From NCBI GenBank assembly GCA_964428805.1, contig CAYRZF010000016.1, forward strand, positions 1 to 34,174: a DNA stretch of 34,174 nucleotides, given 5' to 3'. Position numbers and translations under genes: made by a program. Position 1 is the first letter of the stretch; every line of letters starts with the position of its first letter. The notes below the pieces were generated by a model, which worked only from the letters and a program-made list of their open reading frames with translations, did not search any database and had not been told where the DNA came from. Positions 8,125 to 15,304 of the stretch are shown here, one piece after another. This DNA is from CAYRZF01 sp964428805. GTDB taxonomy: Bacteria; Methylomirabilota; Methylomirabilia; Rokubacteriales; CSP1-6.

Positions 8125-9120
8125 ATGAATCCGCCATCCGGCCTCACGGTCAATCGACAGAGCGCTATCCCGGTGCACCTGCAGCTCAAGACGCAGATCC
8201 GTCACCTGATCTCGACCGGCAGCCTTAAGCCCGGCAGCCAGGTACCCGCGGTCCGACAGCTGGCGGGCCTTCTCCGCATCAATCCGAACACGGCCGCCAA
8301 GGCACTGGCCGAACTCCAGCAGGAGGGCTACCTTGAAAGCCGACCCGGGCGAGGGACCTTCGTCGCGGACCGGCCCCCGACTGGCGGCGGACGGATGGCC
8401 CAGGGCCTCCAGCGCCTCGTGGACGAGACCATGGAACGCGCCCGGCGACTCGGTTACGCCGTGGAGGAGTTCCTCGCCACCGCCGCCGCCCGCGCCCCGG
8501 CCGTGGGAGCCAAGAAACCCCGGCGCGCTCGCGCGCTCGTGGTCGAGTGTAATCGGGAGGAGCTCTCGCGCTTCCGCGACGAACTCGAAGTCGAACTGTC
8601 CCTTGCGGTGGATCGCATGCTGGTTGAGGAACTGACCGAGCGAGCCCGCCGCGATCCAGCCTTCATCCGCGAGTTCGCCGTCGTCATCACCACGTTCTTC
8701 CACATCCACGAGGTCAAAGCGGCTCTGGCCGCCGAGCCGGTCCCCGTGATGGCGCTTCTCACGGAGGCCGGCATCTCCACCCTGCTCCGCCTCGCCGAAC
8801 TTCCCGAAGGCAGCACGGTGGGTCTGGTCTGCACGACGCCGAAGGGAAGCCAGAACCTCCTCCGCTCGATTCAATCCGCGGGGCTCGATCATCTGAACCC
8901 AATCCTGGCCAGCGCCGACGATCCGTGGAGCATCGAGCGGATGCGGGAGGAAACCTCGGTGGTGGTCTGTTCGGAACAAGCCGCCCCCAGGATCCGCGCC
9001 ATCCTACCGCCGACCACCGAGATCATTGTCTCGACCCGGACGATCGACCGCGCGGGGCTCGACCTCGTGCGGGACCTCCTTGCGCGGCTTGAGGCGCCGC
9101 CCCTCAGGGCGTCGCGGTGA
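8125..9120 (+). CDS. GntR-family transcriptional regulator with a long effector domain
   Basis: Residues 10-85 form a GntR winged helix-turn-helix: IPVHLQLKTQIRHLISTGSL, then KPGSQVPAVRQLA, INPNTAAKALAELQQEG and GRGTFVAD. The sequence resembles the YtrA subfamily most. YtrA proteins are usually short (about 120 residues), whereas here another 245 residues follow, with alternating hydrophobic strands and helices like a periplasmic-binding-type fold. The C-terminal half probably senses a ligand, but I cannot name it. The start ATG follows a possible operator. The rarA start lies 49 bases downstream on the same strand, but that gene has its own promoter-like palindrome. The DNA-binding call is firm; target genes are inferred to be its own and perhaps the divergent TPR genes. 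Confidence 0.88.
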   Translation: MNPPSGLTVNRQSAIPVHLQLKTQIRHLISTGSLKPGSQVPAVRQLAGLLRINPNTAAKALAELQQEGYLESRPGRGTFVADRPPTGGGRMAQGLQRLVDETMERARRLGYAVEEFLATAAARAPAVGAKKPRRARALVVECNREELSRFRDELEVELSLAVDRMLVEELTERARRDPAFIREFAVVITTFFHIHEVKAALAAEPVPVMALLTEAGISTLLRLAELPEGSTVGLVCTTPKGSQNLLRSIQSAGLDHLNPILASADDPWSIERMREETSVVVCSEQAAPRIRAILPPTTEIIVSTRTIDRAGLDLVRDLLARLEAPPLRASR

Positions 9121-9152
9121 GTCCGGAGCCCCCGACGCGCCGCGCAGCCTAA

Positions 9153-9169
9153 GCCGCTATAATAGCGGC
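9153..9169 (+). promoter_or_regulatory. Perfect 17-base palindrome carrying a TATAAT box at the rarA start
   Basis: GCCGCTAT-A-ATAGCGGC has perfect eight-base arms around one base, and its last base touches the GTG start of rarA. TATAAT (9158-9163) inside it is a consensus -10 box. A transcript would begin about seven bases later, at the start codon itself, making a leaderless mRNA. A repressor bound to the palindrome would cover the -10 box. No good -35 box is seen. Confidence 0.45.
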
Positions 9170-10513
9170 GTGGACCTCTTCGACGCTCGCGACTCGGTCC
9201 CCGCTCCCGCCCCGGCGCCGCTCGCGGACCGCGTGCGCCCGCGGAGCCCGGACGAATTTCTTGGCCAGGGACACCTCCTCGGCCCCGGCAAGGTCCTGAG
9301 GCAGGCCCTGGAATCGGGCAAGCTCCACTCCATGATTCTCTGGGGGCCGCCGGGCTCCGGGAAAACCACGCTGGCCCTGCTCCTGGCGCGGGCCAGCGGC
9401 GCTCACTTTGTGACCTTCTCCGCCGTGCTCTCGGGCGTCAAGGAGATCCGCCAGGTCGTCGCTGAGGCCGCCGCGCTGCGCGCGCGCAACGGGACCCGGA
9501 CGCTTCTGTTCGTGGACGAGATCCACCGCTTCAACAAGGCCCAGCAGGACGCCTTCCTGCCCCACGTGGAGAAAGGGACGATCATCCTGGTGGGGGCGAC
9601 CACCGAGAACCCGTCCTTCGAGGTGATCTCGGCACTCCTCTCCCGTTGCCGTGTGTACGTCCTCGAGCCGCTGGGCGAGGAGGATCTGCTGGCCCTGCTC
9701 GAGCGGGCTCTTCGAGATGCGGAACGCGGCCTGGGAGCCTTCAAGCCCGAGGTTCGCGAGGAAGCGCTCAGGCTCATCGCCAGATCGGCGAACGGGGACG
9801 CCCGGGGCGCGCTGAACATCCTGGAGCTCGCCGTCATGTTGACCCCCGCGGGGCCGGACGGGGTCCGCCACGTACAGGAGCCCGCAATTCGCGAAGCCGT
9901 GCAGAAGAAAACGCTCCTCTATGACAAGGCGGGCGAGGAGCACTACAGTCTGATCTCGGCCCTGCACAAATCCCTCCGCGACTCGGACCCGGACGCGGCG
10001 CTCTACTGGCTCGCGCGGATGCTCGAATCCGGGGAGGACCCGCTCTACCTCGCGCGGCGGCTGGTCCGCTTCGCCTCCGAGGACGTGGGCAACGCCGATC
10101 CGCTGGCCCTTCAGCTGGCGCTGGCCGCCAAGGACGCCTACCACTTCCTGGGCTCTCCCGAGGGGGAACTGGCCCTGGCCCAGGCCACCCTCTACCTCGC
10201 CTGCGCGCCAAAATCCAACGCGGTGTACGTGGCCTTCGGCGAAGCCCAGACCGACGTTCACGCGAAGCCCGCAGAGCCGGTGCCTCTCCACCTCCGAAAC
10301 GCCCCGACGGGTCTCATGGCTCACCTCGGCTACGGCAAGGGGTACCAGTACGCCCATGACGCGCCCGACGCCCTGGTGGACCAGGAGCACCTTCCCGAAT
10401 CCCTCAAGGGACGGACCTACTACCGTCCGACGGACCGTGGCCTCGAGGCCGAGATTGCCCAGCGCCTCGCGCGATGGCGACACTGGCGTCAATCCCGTCG
10501 AGGCGGTCGGTGA
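9170..10513 (+). CDS. rarA: Replication-associated recombination protein A (RarA/MgsA), AAA+ ATPase
   Basis: RarA acts at stalled replication forks. It is a clamp-loader-like AAA+ ATPase that interacts with SSB and opens DNA ends. The 447-residue protein starts VDLFDARD, followed by RVRPRSPDEFLGQGHLLGPG, the Walker A GPPGSGKTT (59-67), Walker B LLFVDEIHRFNKAQQDAFLP, sensor 1 GATTENPSFEV and the C-terminal tetramerisation domain with YLARRLVRFASEDVGNADP. The length is normal for the family. The GTG start is chosen because DLFD is the usual N-terminus; upstream codons in this frame belong antisense or out of frame to the GntR gene end. No ribosome-binding site precedes it, which fits leaderless translation. 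Confidence 0.96.
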   Translation: MDLFDARDSVPAPAPAPLADRVRPRSPDEFLGQGHLLGPGKVLRQALESGKLHSMILWGPPGSGKTTLALLLARASGAHFVTFSAVLSGVKEIRQVVAEAAALRARNGTRTLLFVDEIHRFNKAQQDAFLPHVEKGTIILVGATTENPSFEVISALLSRCRVYVLEPLGEEDLLALLERALRDAERGLGAFKPEVREEALRLIARSANGDARGALNILELAVMLTPAGPDGVRHVQEPAIREAVQKKTLLYDKAGEEHYSLISALHKSLRDSDPDAALYWLARMLESGEDPLYLARRLVRFASEDVGNADPLALQLALAAKDAYHFLGSPEGELALAQATLYLACAPKSNAVYVAFGEAQTDVHAKPAEPVPLHLRNAPTGLMAHLGYGKGYQYAHDAPDALVDQEHLPESLKGRTYYRPTDRGLEAEIAQRLARWRHWRQSRRGGR

Positions 10514-10585
10514 GAGCCCCCCGGGCCGGCGGCTTCACAGAGCGACAGGGCGCCCCGGAGCGGCGAGTGTGATACACAAGTAGAG

Positions 10586-11701
10586 ATGGATCGGATCCGA
10601 GTCGGGATCATCTTCGGCGGACGCTCGGGCGAGCACGAGGTCTCGCTCGCATCGGCAGCGTCCATCCTCCAGGCAATTGACCGGAGCCGCTTTGAGCCCG
10701 TCCCCATCGGCATCGCCAAGGACGGCCGCTGGCTGGTAGGGGGCGATCCCCTGCGGGCCCTTGCCGAGGACGTGAGGGGCGCCCTCACGGCAGGCGACGT
10801 CACCGGCGCGGTGAAGGAAGGACTGGTGGCCCGAGCTGAAACGACTGACCCCGGGAGCGCTACCCTCGCTCGGGTGGAGCGCGCTGAGGGCTTTCCCCCC
10901 GGGCTGCGGCGCGAACTGGACGTGGTGCTGATCATGCTCCACGGCCCGTACGGCGAGGACGGGACCGTCCAGGGGCTCCTGGAGCTGGCCGGTATCCCCT
11001 ACGTCGGCGGCGGGGTCCTGGCCTCGGCGGTCGGGATGGACAAGGCGGTGATGAAGGCCGTCTTCAAGGCGGCCGGGTTGCCCATCGTGGAGCACTTGGT
11101 CATTCTAAGTCGTCAGTGGGAGCGCGAAGCCGACCCCGTCGCCCGTCAGGTGGCGGCGCAGATCGGCTATCCCTGCTTTGTCAAGCCGTCGAACCTCGGC
11201 TCGAGCGTGGGGGTCAGCAAGGTCAAGTCGCCAGAGGGATTGCCGGCGGCGATGGCGGAGGCCGCGCGTCACGGCCGCAAGCTCCTAGTGGAGCGGGCCA
11301 TCCAGGGGCGCGAGATCGAGGTGAGTGTGCTGGGCAACGACGAGCCGTTGGCCTCCGTCCCCGGTGAGGTCCTCTACGACAAGGAGTGGTACGACTACGA
11401 GGCGAAGTACGGCGAGGGGCACGCGAGGCTCAAGATCCCCGCGCCGCTCTCGCCGGAACAAACGCGGCGGTTCCAGCAATTCGCCGTGGCCGCCTTCAGC
11501 GCCATCGACTGCCGCGGCATGGCACGGGTGGACTTCTTCCTCGAAGGGGAACGGATCTTCGTCAACGAGATCAACACCATCCCTGGCTTCACCGTCCACT
11601 CGGCTTACCCACGACTCTGGGAGGCTTCAGGGCTCTCCTATCCCGACCTGATCACCCGCTTGATCGAGCTCGCCCTCGAAGCGAGGAGGGACGCACCGTG
11701 A
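10586..11701 (+). CDS. ddl: D-alanine--D-alanine ligase
   Basis: Ddl joins two D-alanines with ATP in the cytoplasm to make the dipeptide used by MurF in peptidoglycan synthesis. The protein has 371 residues, the long DdlA-type form. Visible ATP-grasp landmarks are the N-terminal VGIIFGGRSGEHEVSLASA, HGPYGEDGTVQGLLEL, MDKAVMKAVF, CFVKPSNLGSSVGVSKV and the catalytic end CRGMARVDFFL with FVNEINTIPGFT. It is 72 bases downstream of rarA and followed by murG on the same strand, a cell-wall pairing that usually also includes ftsQ or murC; those are absent here. The start is ATG ahead of DRIRVGIIFGG; the ribosome-binding site is weak. The assignment is secure. Confidence 0.97.
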   Translation: MDRIRVGIIFGGRSGEHEVSLASAASILQAIDRSRFEPVPIGIAKDGRWLVGGDPLRALAEDVRGALTAGDVTGAVKEGLVARAETTDPGSATLARVERAEGFPPGLRRELDVVLIMLHGPYGEDGTVQGLLELAGIPYVGGGVLASAVGMDKAVMKAVFKAAGLPIVEHLVILSRQWEREADPVARQVAAQIGYPCFVKPSNLGSSVGVSKVKSPEGLPAAMAEAARHGRKLLVERAIQGREIEVSVLGNDEPLASVPGEVLYDKEWYDYEAKYGEGHARLKIPAPLSPEQTRRFQQFAVAAFSAIDCRGMARVDFFLEGERIFVNEINTIPGFTVHSAYPRLWEASGLSYPDLITRLIELALEARRDAP

Positions 11702-11740
11702 CCGGGTCCCCTCAGCACGGCCAGCGGGAGGCGGAGGACG

Positions 11741-11848
11741 GGGAGCCCCGCGGCGCGGAGCGCACCGCGACGACACCTGCGAGCTGCGCAGTGCACAGTC
11801 AGGCAAAGACATTCTCCGCGCCCGCGGGAGCGAGCACCGTGGGGCTGG
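11741..11848 (+). repeat. Dispersed intergenic repeat, copy 1 (upstream of murG)
   Basis: Two blocks match the region upstream of the RlmI-like gene. Block A (11741-11768) shares 26 of 28 bases with 19126-19153, including GGCGCGGAGCGCACCGC. Block B (11824-11847) shares 22 of 24 bases with 19212-19235, including GAGCACCGTGGGGCTG. The blocks are 55 and 58 bases apart in the two copies, and the spacer is weakly alike. Both copies lie in the gap just before a plus-strand gene. Confidence 0.75.
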
Positions 11849-11870
11849 CCTACGCCAGGACCCGCTGGCC

Positions 11871-12980
11871 GTGAAGGTAGTCATCACCGGCGGGGGCACG
11901 GGCGGCCACACGAGCGCTGGCCTTGCCGTTGCCGCCGCCCTCCGCCGGCACGGAATTGAGTGCGCCTGGATCGGAAGCCGCGCCGGCATCGAGGCCCGCC
12001 GCGTCCCCGAGGCCGGTATCCCCTACCACGCGATCCCCGCCGGGAAGCTCCGCCGCTACTGGGACTGGCAGAACCTCACCGACCTCCTGCTCCGAGTCCC
12101 CTCCGGCGTGGTGCGGGCCCGGCGACTCCTACCCGGGCTCAACCCCAACCTCCTCTTCGCGACCGGGGGTTTCGTGGCGCTTCCGACCGTGGTGGCGGCT
12201 CGAGGCCTTGGGATTCCGATCGTGATCCACGAGCAGACGTCGGCCCCGGGCCTCGCGAACCGGCTGGCCGCTCGGGTAGCCGTCAAGATCGCCCTCACGT
12301 TCCCCCAATCGGGGACCGAGTTCCCCCCCGACAAGGTCGTGGTGACGGGCAACCCCCTCCGCCCCGAGCTCGCAGGGGGATCCCGCGAGGCCGGCCTCGC
12401 CCGGCTCGGGTTGGACCCGGCGCTCCCGGTCATCTATGTGACCGGCGGGGCCCAGGGCTCCCAGCGGATCAACCGAACCGTGGGAGGGATCCTCAGGCCG
12501 CTCCTCGAGACCTGCCAGGTAATCCACCAGTGCGGCGGCAACCCCGAGACGGGCGACCAGCGGTGGCTTGAGGAGCAGGCGAAAAGTTTACCCGGGGGGC
12601 TCCGGCCCCGTTACCGCCTGATCCCGTACGTGGGCGCGGAGCTCCGCGACGTCTACGCCGTCGCGAGCCTGGTGGTCGGGCGGGCAGGGGCGGGTACGGT
12701 GAACGAGTGCTGCCACCTGGGGTTGCCGGCCCTCTACATTCCGCTGCCGGGGACCCGCGGCGACGAGCAAACCACCAACGCACGGCTGGTTCAGGCCATC
12801 GGCGGCGGCGTCCTCTTTCCCCAGGTCGCCCTCACGCCGAAAGGGCTGCTGGAGAGCGTGCGCGGACTCCTGGCCGACCCGCCGCGACTCAAAGCGATGG
12901 GGGAGCGCGCGCGGAGTTTGGCAGTGCCGGATGCTGCGGAGAGGATCGTCAGGCTCATCGTCGAGGTGGCTTCCCCCTGA
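11871..12980 (+). CDS. murG: UDP-N-acetylglucosamine--lipid I N-acetylglucosaminyltransferase MurG
   Basis: MurG adds GlcNAc to lipid I at the inner face of the membrane to form lipid II. The 369 residues form a GT-B fold: N-terminal GGGTGGH (residues 7-13), HEQTSAPGLANR in the acceptor domain, the GNPLR hinge, VTGGAQGSQRIN at the start of the donor domain and GRAGAGTVNEC with DEQTTNA in the UDP-GlcNAc site. The start is GTG (VKVVITGGG); no other start keeps the glycine loop. It lies 169 bases after ddl, across the dispersed repeat. Its 3' end overlaps the convergent endonuclease III-like gene by 26 bases. Family and reaction are certain. Confidence 0.97.
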   Translation: MKVVITGGGTGGHTSAGLAVAAALRRHGIECAWIGSRAGIEARRVPEAGIPYHAIPAGKLRRYWDWQNLTDLLLRVPSGVVRARRLLPGLNPNLLFATGGFVALPTVVAARGLGIPIVIHEQTSAPGLANRLAARVAVKIALTFPQSGTEFPPDKVVVTGNPLRPELAGGSREAGLARLGLDPALPVIYVTGGAQGSQRINRTVGGILRPLLETCQVIHQCGGNPETGDQRWLEEQAKSLPGGLRPRYRLIPYVGAELRDVYAVASLVVGRAGAGTVNECCHLGLPALYIPLPGTRGDEQTTNARLVQAIGGGVLFPQVALTPKGLLESVRGLLADPPRLKAMGERARSLAVPDAAERIVRLIVEVASP

Positions 12981-13524
12981 GGTCGAAGCGGAGGGGACAC
13001 TCTGCACAGTGCGGCTGACTCCGACAGTACTGCTTGCCCACCGCTACGAGCAGCGCGTGGTACTCATTGAAGAGGCGGGGGTCGCTGGGCAGGTGACGCT
13101 CGAAGAAGCCGCGGACTTGCTCGTAGTCGGCCCGGGCTGAGAGAAGGCGGTGGCGGGTCAGAACCCGCCGCGTATAGGCATCCACGACGAAGACCGGGCG
13201 CCCCAGAGCGTAGAGAAGAATGCTATCGGCAGTCTCGGGACCGATGCCGGGCACACCGAGCAGTTCGCGCCGGAGCGCGTCGAAGGGTGCTTGGCTCATG
13301 ACCCTGAGGCTTCCGCGATGCCGGCGCCGCAGGTACCGAAGAAAGGCGCGCAGGCTCAGCGCCTTCACCCTGAAGTAGCCCGAGGGGCGAATGAGCGACG
13401 CCAGTCGGGCCATCGGGATCGCCGCCAGGCGCGGGGGGGTCAGGAGCCGGCGGGACCTGAGATTGGCCAGGGCACGCTCCACGTTGCCCCAGGCGGTGTT
13501 CTGGGCGAGGATCGCCCCGGCCAC
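12955..13524 (-). CDS. Endonuclease III-like HhH-GPD DNA glycosylase (N-terminus extends beyond the only usual start)
   Basis: HhH-GPD proteins remove damaged bases in base-excision repair. Visible motifs are GAILAQNTAWGNVERAL, the helix-hairpin-helix GVPGIGPETADSILLYALG, and VVDAYTRR with the catalytic Asp. The Lys that gives Nth its lyase activity (GxGxKTA) is Glu here, so a monofunctional glycosylase is likely, as in the 3-methyladenine MagIII branch. Only three cluster-type Cys remain (CRSQPHCAEC); the fourth is missing. The first usual start is GTG 13524, yet the open frame continues another 44 codons to 13656, and conserved family sequence (RRFGPQEWWPAKTRFEVV) lies there with no ATG, GTG or TTG. 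The true start may be ATT, ATC or CTG near 13602-13638. The gene is convergent with murG. Confidence 0.88.
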   Translation of the reverse strand: MAGAILAQNTAWGNVERALANLRSRRLLTPPRLAAIPMARLASLIRPSGYFRVKALSLRAFLRYLRRRHRGSLRVMSQAPFDALRRELLGVPGIGPETADSILLYALGRPVFVVDAYTRRVLTRHRLLSARADYEQVRGFFERHLPSDPRLFNEYHALLVAVGKQYCRSQPHCAECPLRFDLRGKPPRR

Positions 13525-13633
13525 GACCTCGAACCGGGTCTTCGCCGGCCACCACTCCTGAGGTCCGAAGCGCCGCGCGAGGGCAGCATAGAGGCGGAGC
13601 AGCCGCCGTCTAATCGATCGGGAGGCCTGATCC

Positions 13634-14599
13634 GTGATCGCGCTCCTCGTTTTCCTTCAGTTGAACCTCTCCGTGGCAGTCAGCGGCCCCTATACCTCAC
13701 CGGAGTACCTGCCCCTCCACGTCGCTGAGGCCGAAGGGTACTTCAGCCAGGAAGGGCTCCAGGTCTCGCTCAGGACAACTCGCTCTGAGCCCGGCGCCGC
13801 GGAGGCTCTGGCCCGCGGCCAGGCCGATGTAGCCGTCACCTCCCTGGAGGCTGCGCTTCGCAACGGCGCCGTCGGCGGGCGCCCTCCCAGGCTGGTGTTC
13901 GGGCTAACGGCCGCTCCGCCTGTCGCGCTGCTGGTTCCCACGACCCACCGCGCGACCATCAACCGCATCGAGGATTTGGCCGGCCGCACCGTCGGCCTCT
14001 CGAGCCCCGGCGCCCCGGAACAGTCGCTCCTCTACGCCTTGCTCGAGCATCACCGGATCCGGCCGGTCCAGCTCACCCTGGTGAGCCTCGGCGAGCGGGG
14101 CCTGGTCGCAGCGCTCGAACAGGGAGAGATCCACGCGGCACTCCTTCCCGACCCCTGGGCCACTCGCCTGGCTCAAGAGGGTAAGGTCACGGTCCTTGCC
14201 GACTTCCGGCGTCCGGATGAGGCCGCCCGCTGGCTCGGTGGGCCGACAGTCCACGCGGCCCTGTTCGTCAGACCCGACGGGGGGCTCACGCCGCCCCAGC
14301 TCACCGCTTTGGTGCGGGCGCTGCTCCAGGCTGTCAGGCGGGTGGAGACCGCACACCCGGAGGACCTCCTCGCTCGCCTCCCGCAGCGCGCCGTCGGCCT
14401 CAAAGACGATTTCATCACCCGCCTCGCCGGCGCCCGGGAGATCTACCTCCCGGGCGGCTGGGTTCGGCCAGAACCCCTGGAGCTGAGTGTGGCCATGATC
14501 CGCGCCCGGGCCCCCCTGCCCAGAGCTGTCAATCTCCCTCGCCAGCCGGCCGATCTCCTCCTCCTAGGCCCGCTCAAGACGGTCCTGGACTCGAAATGA
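13634..14599 (+). CDS. ABC-type substrate-binding protein, NMT1/SsuA-like
   Basis: The 321-residue protein has the periplasmic-binding type II fold of NMT1/THI5/SsuA proteins, which capture sulfonates, nitrate or thiamine precursors for ABC import. Typical parts are YLPLHVAEAEGYFSQEGLQV at the N-terminus, EALARGQADVAVTSLEA, and IEDLAGRTVGLSSPGAPEQS. The N-terminal hydrophobic stretch (IALLVFLQLNLSVA) lacks the positive residues of a good signal peptide, and a stop two codons upstream of the GTG prevents a longer start. Export is therefore uncertain. No permease or ATPase gene is adjacent. The start lies inside the open frame of the divergent glycosylase gene, leaving no promoter space. The ligand is unknown. 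Confidence 0.85.
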   Translation: MIALLVFLQLNLSVAVSGPYTSPEYLPLHVAEAEGYFSQEGLQVSLRTTRSEPGAAEALARGQADVAVTSLEAALRNGAVGGRPPRLVFGLTAAPPVALLVPTTHRATINRIEDLAGRTVGLSSPGAPEQSLLYALLEHHRIRPVQLTLVSLGERGLVAALEQGEIHAALLPDPWATRLAQEGKVTVLADFRRPDEAARWLGGPTVHAALFVRPDGGLTPPQLTALVRALLQAVRRVETAHPEDLLARLPQRAVGLKDDFITRLAGAREIYLPGGWVRPEPLELSVAMIRARAPLPRAVNLPRQPADLLLLGPLKTVLDSK

Positions 14600-15161
14600 G
14601 CCCCCAGGCCTCCAGCAGACGGCGCGTGGTAGTGAGGGGCAGGCCCACGACGTTCGTGTAGCAACCCTCCACCTTCGCCACCAGCCCACCCCCGGCCGCC
14701 TGGATCGCATAGGCGCCCGCCTTGTCAAAGGGCTCTCCGGAAGCAACATAGGCGTCGATTTCAGCCTCAGCATACGTCCGCATCAGGACCCGCGTCACCA
14801 CGGCGGCGGTCGCCTCACGTCCCCCGGGGGCCTCAACCAGGGCCACGCCCGTGATCACTTCGTGCTCCCGCCCTTGGAGCTCCCGGAGCATGCGGCGCGC
14901 GTCCTCCGCGCTCTCCGGCTTGCCGAAGACCCGCCCTTCAAGCACGACGGCGGTGTCGGCTCCGAGAACAATGGCCCCGGCCAGTCCGAGCGCGACGGAC
15001 CGGGCCTTAGCGAGCGCTAGCGCCATCACACCCTCCCGGACGGGCCCCCACGGCCATGCCTCGGGCACGTCGCTGGGCACCACGTGGAAAGGAAGGCCGA
15101 GCTGCCGCAACAACTCGGCGCGCCGGGGAGAAGCGGAGGCCAGGATCAGGCGCTCCCTCAC
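14574..15161 (-). CDS. maf: Maf-family nucleoside triphosphate pyrophosphatase
   Basis: Maf proteins hydrolyse non-canonical or pyrimidine nucleoside triphosphates to monophosphates, a housecleaning role once described as septum inhibition. The 195 residues show LILASASPRRAELLRQLG at the N-terminus, LGADTAVVLEGRVFGKP with the metal-binding Asp69, the HEVITGVALVE strand and AGAYAIQAAGGGLVAKVEG, then NVVGLPL. The start is GTG 15161, whose bases sit at the edge of a repeat-like CCCTCACCCTAA stretch. The 3' end overlaps the convergent binding-protein gene by 26 bases. speE lies upstream on the same strand, separated by a long hairpin. The family call is secure; the exact nucleotide preference is not visible. 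Confidence 0.95.
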   Translation of the reverse strand: MRERLILASASPRRAELLRQLGLPFHVVPSDVPEAWPWGPVREGVMALALAKARSVALGLAGAIVLGADTAVVLEGRVFGKPESAEDARRMLRELQGREHEVITGVALVEAPGGREATAAVVTRVLMRTYAEAEIDAYVASGEPFDKAGAYAIQAAGGGLVAKVEGCYTNVVGLPLTTTRRLLEAWGLISSPGPS

Positions 15162-15176
15162 CCTAATCTTCTCCTC

Positions 15177-15227
15177 CCCCTCACCTTTGTCCTCTCCCCC
15201 GCTGGGGGAGAGGACAAAGGTGAGGGG
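15177..15227. repeat. REP-like perfect inverted repeat between speE and maf
   Basis: Arms of 24 bases pair perfectly (15177-15200 with 15204-15227) around a GCT loop; the left arm begins CCCCTCACCTTTGTCCTC. A partial direct copy, CCTCACCCTAATCTTCTCC, precedes it and reaches into the maf start. This CCCTCACC...GGTGAGGG style is typical of dispersed REP-like elements. There is no T-run after it, so it more likely stabilises or trims the speE mRNA end than acts as a classic intrinsic terminator. Confidence 0.85.
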
Positions 15228-15304
15228 CTGAAGGTGTCACGACGAAATGAGGGAGAGAAAGGGATAGAACCAATGGCCGGAGGCGACGGCGGGCCGCCCC
15301 GGGT

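Noticed and set aside
11386..11874. 162-codon frame spanning the ddl end and the intergenic repeat
   Set aside because: It overlaps ddl in another frame and continues into repeat sequence; no motif.
12955..14599. Two convergent gene pairs that each overlap by exactly 26 bases (12955-12980 and 14574-14599)
   Set aside because: The equal lengths look striking but the sequences are unrelated and each stop is explained by its own gene; treated as coincidence.
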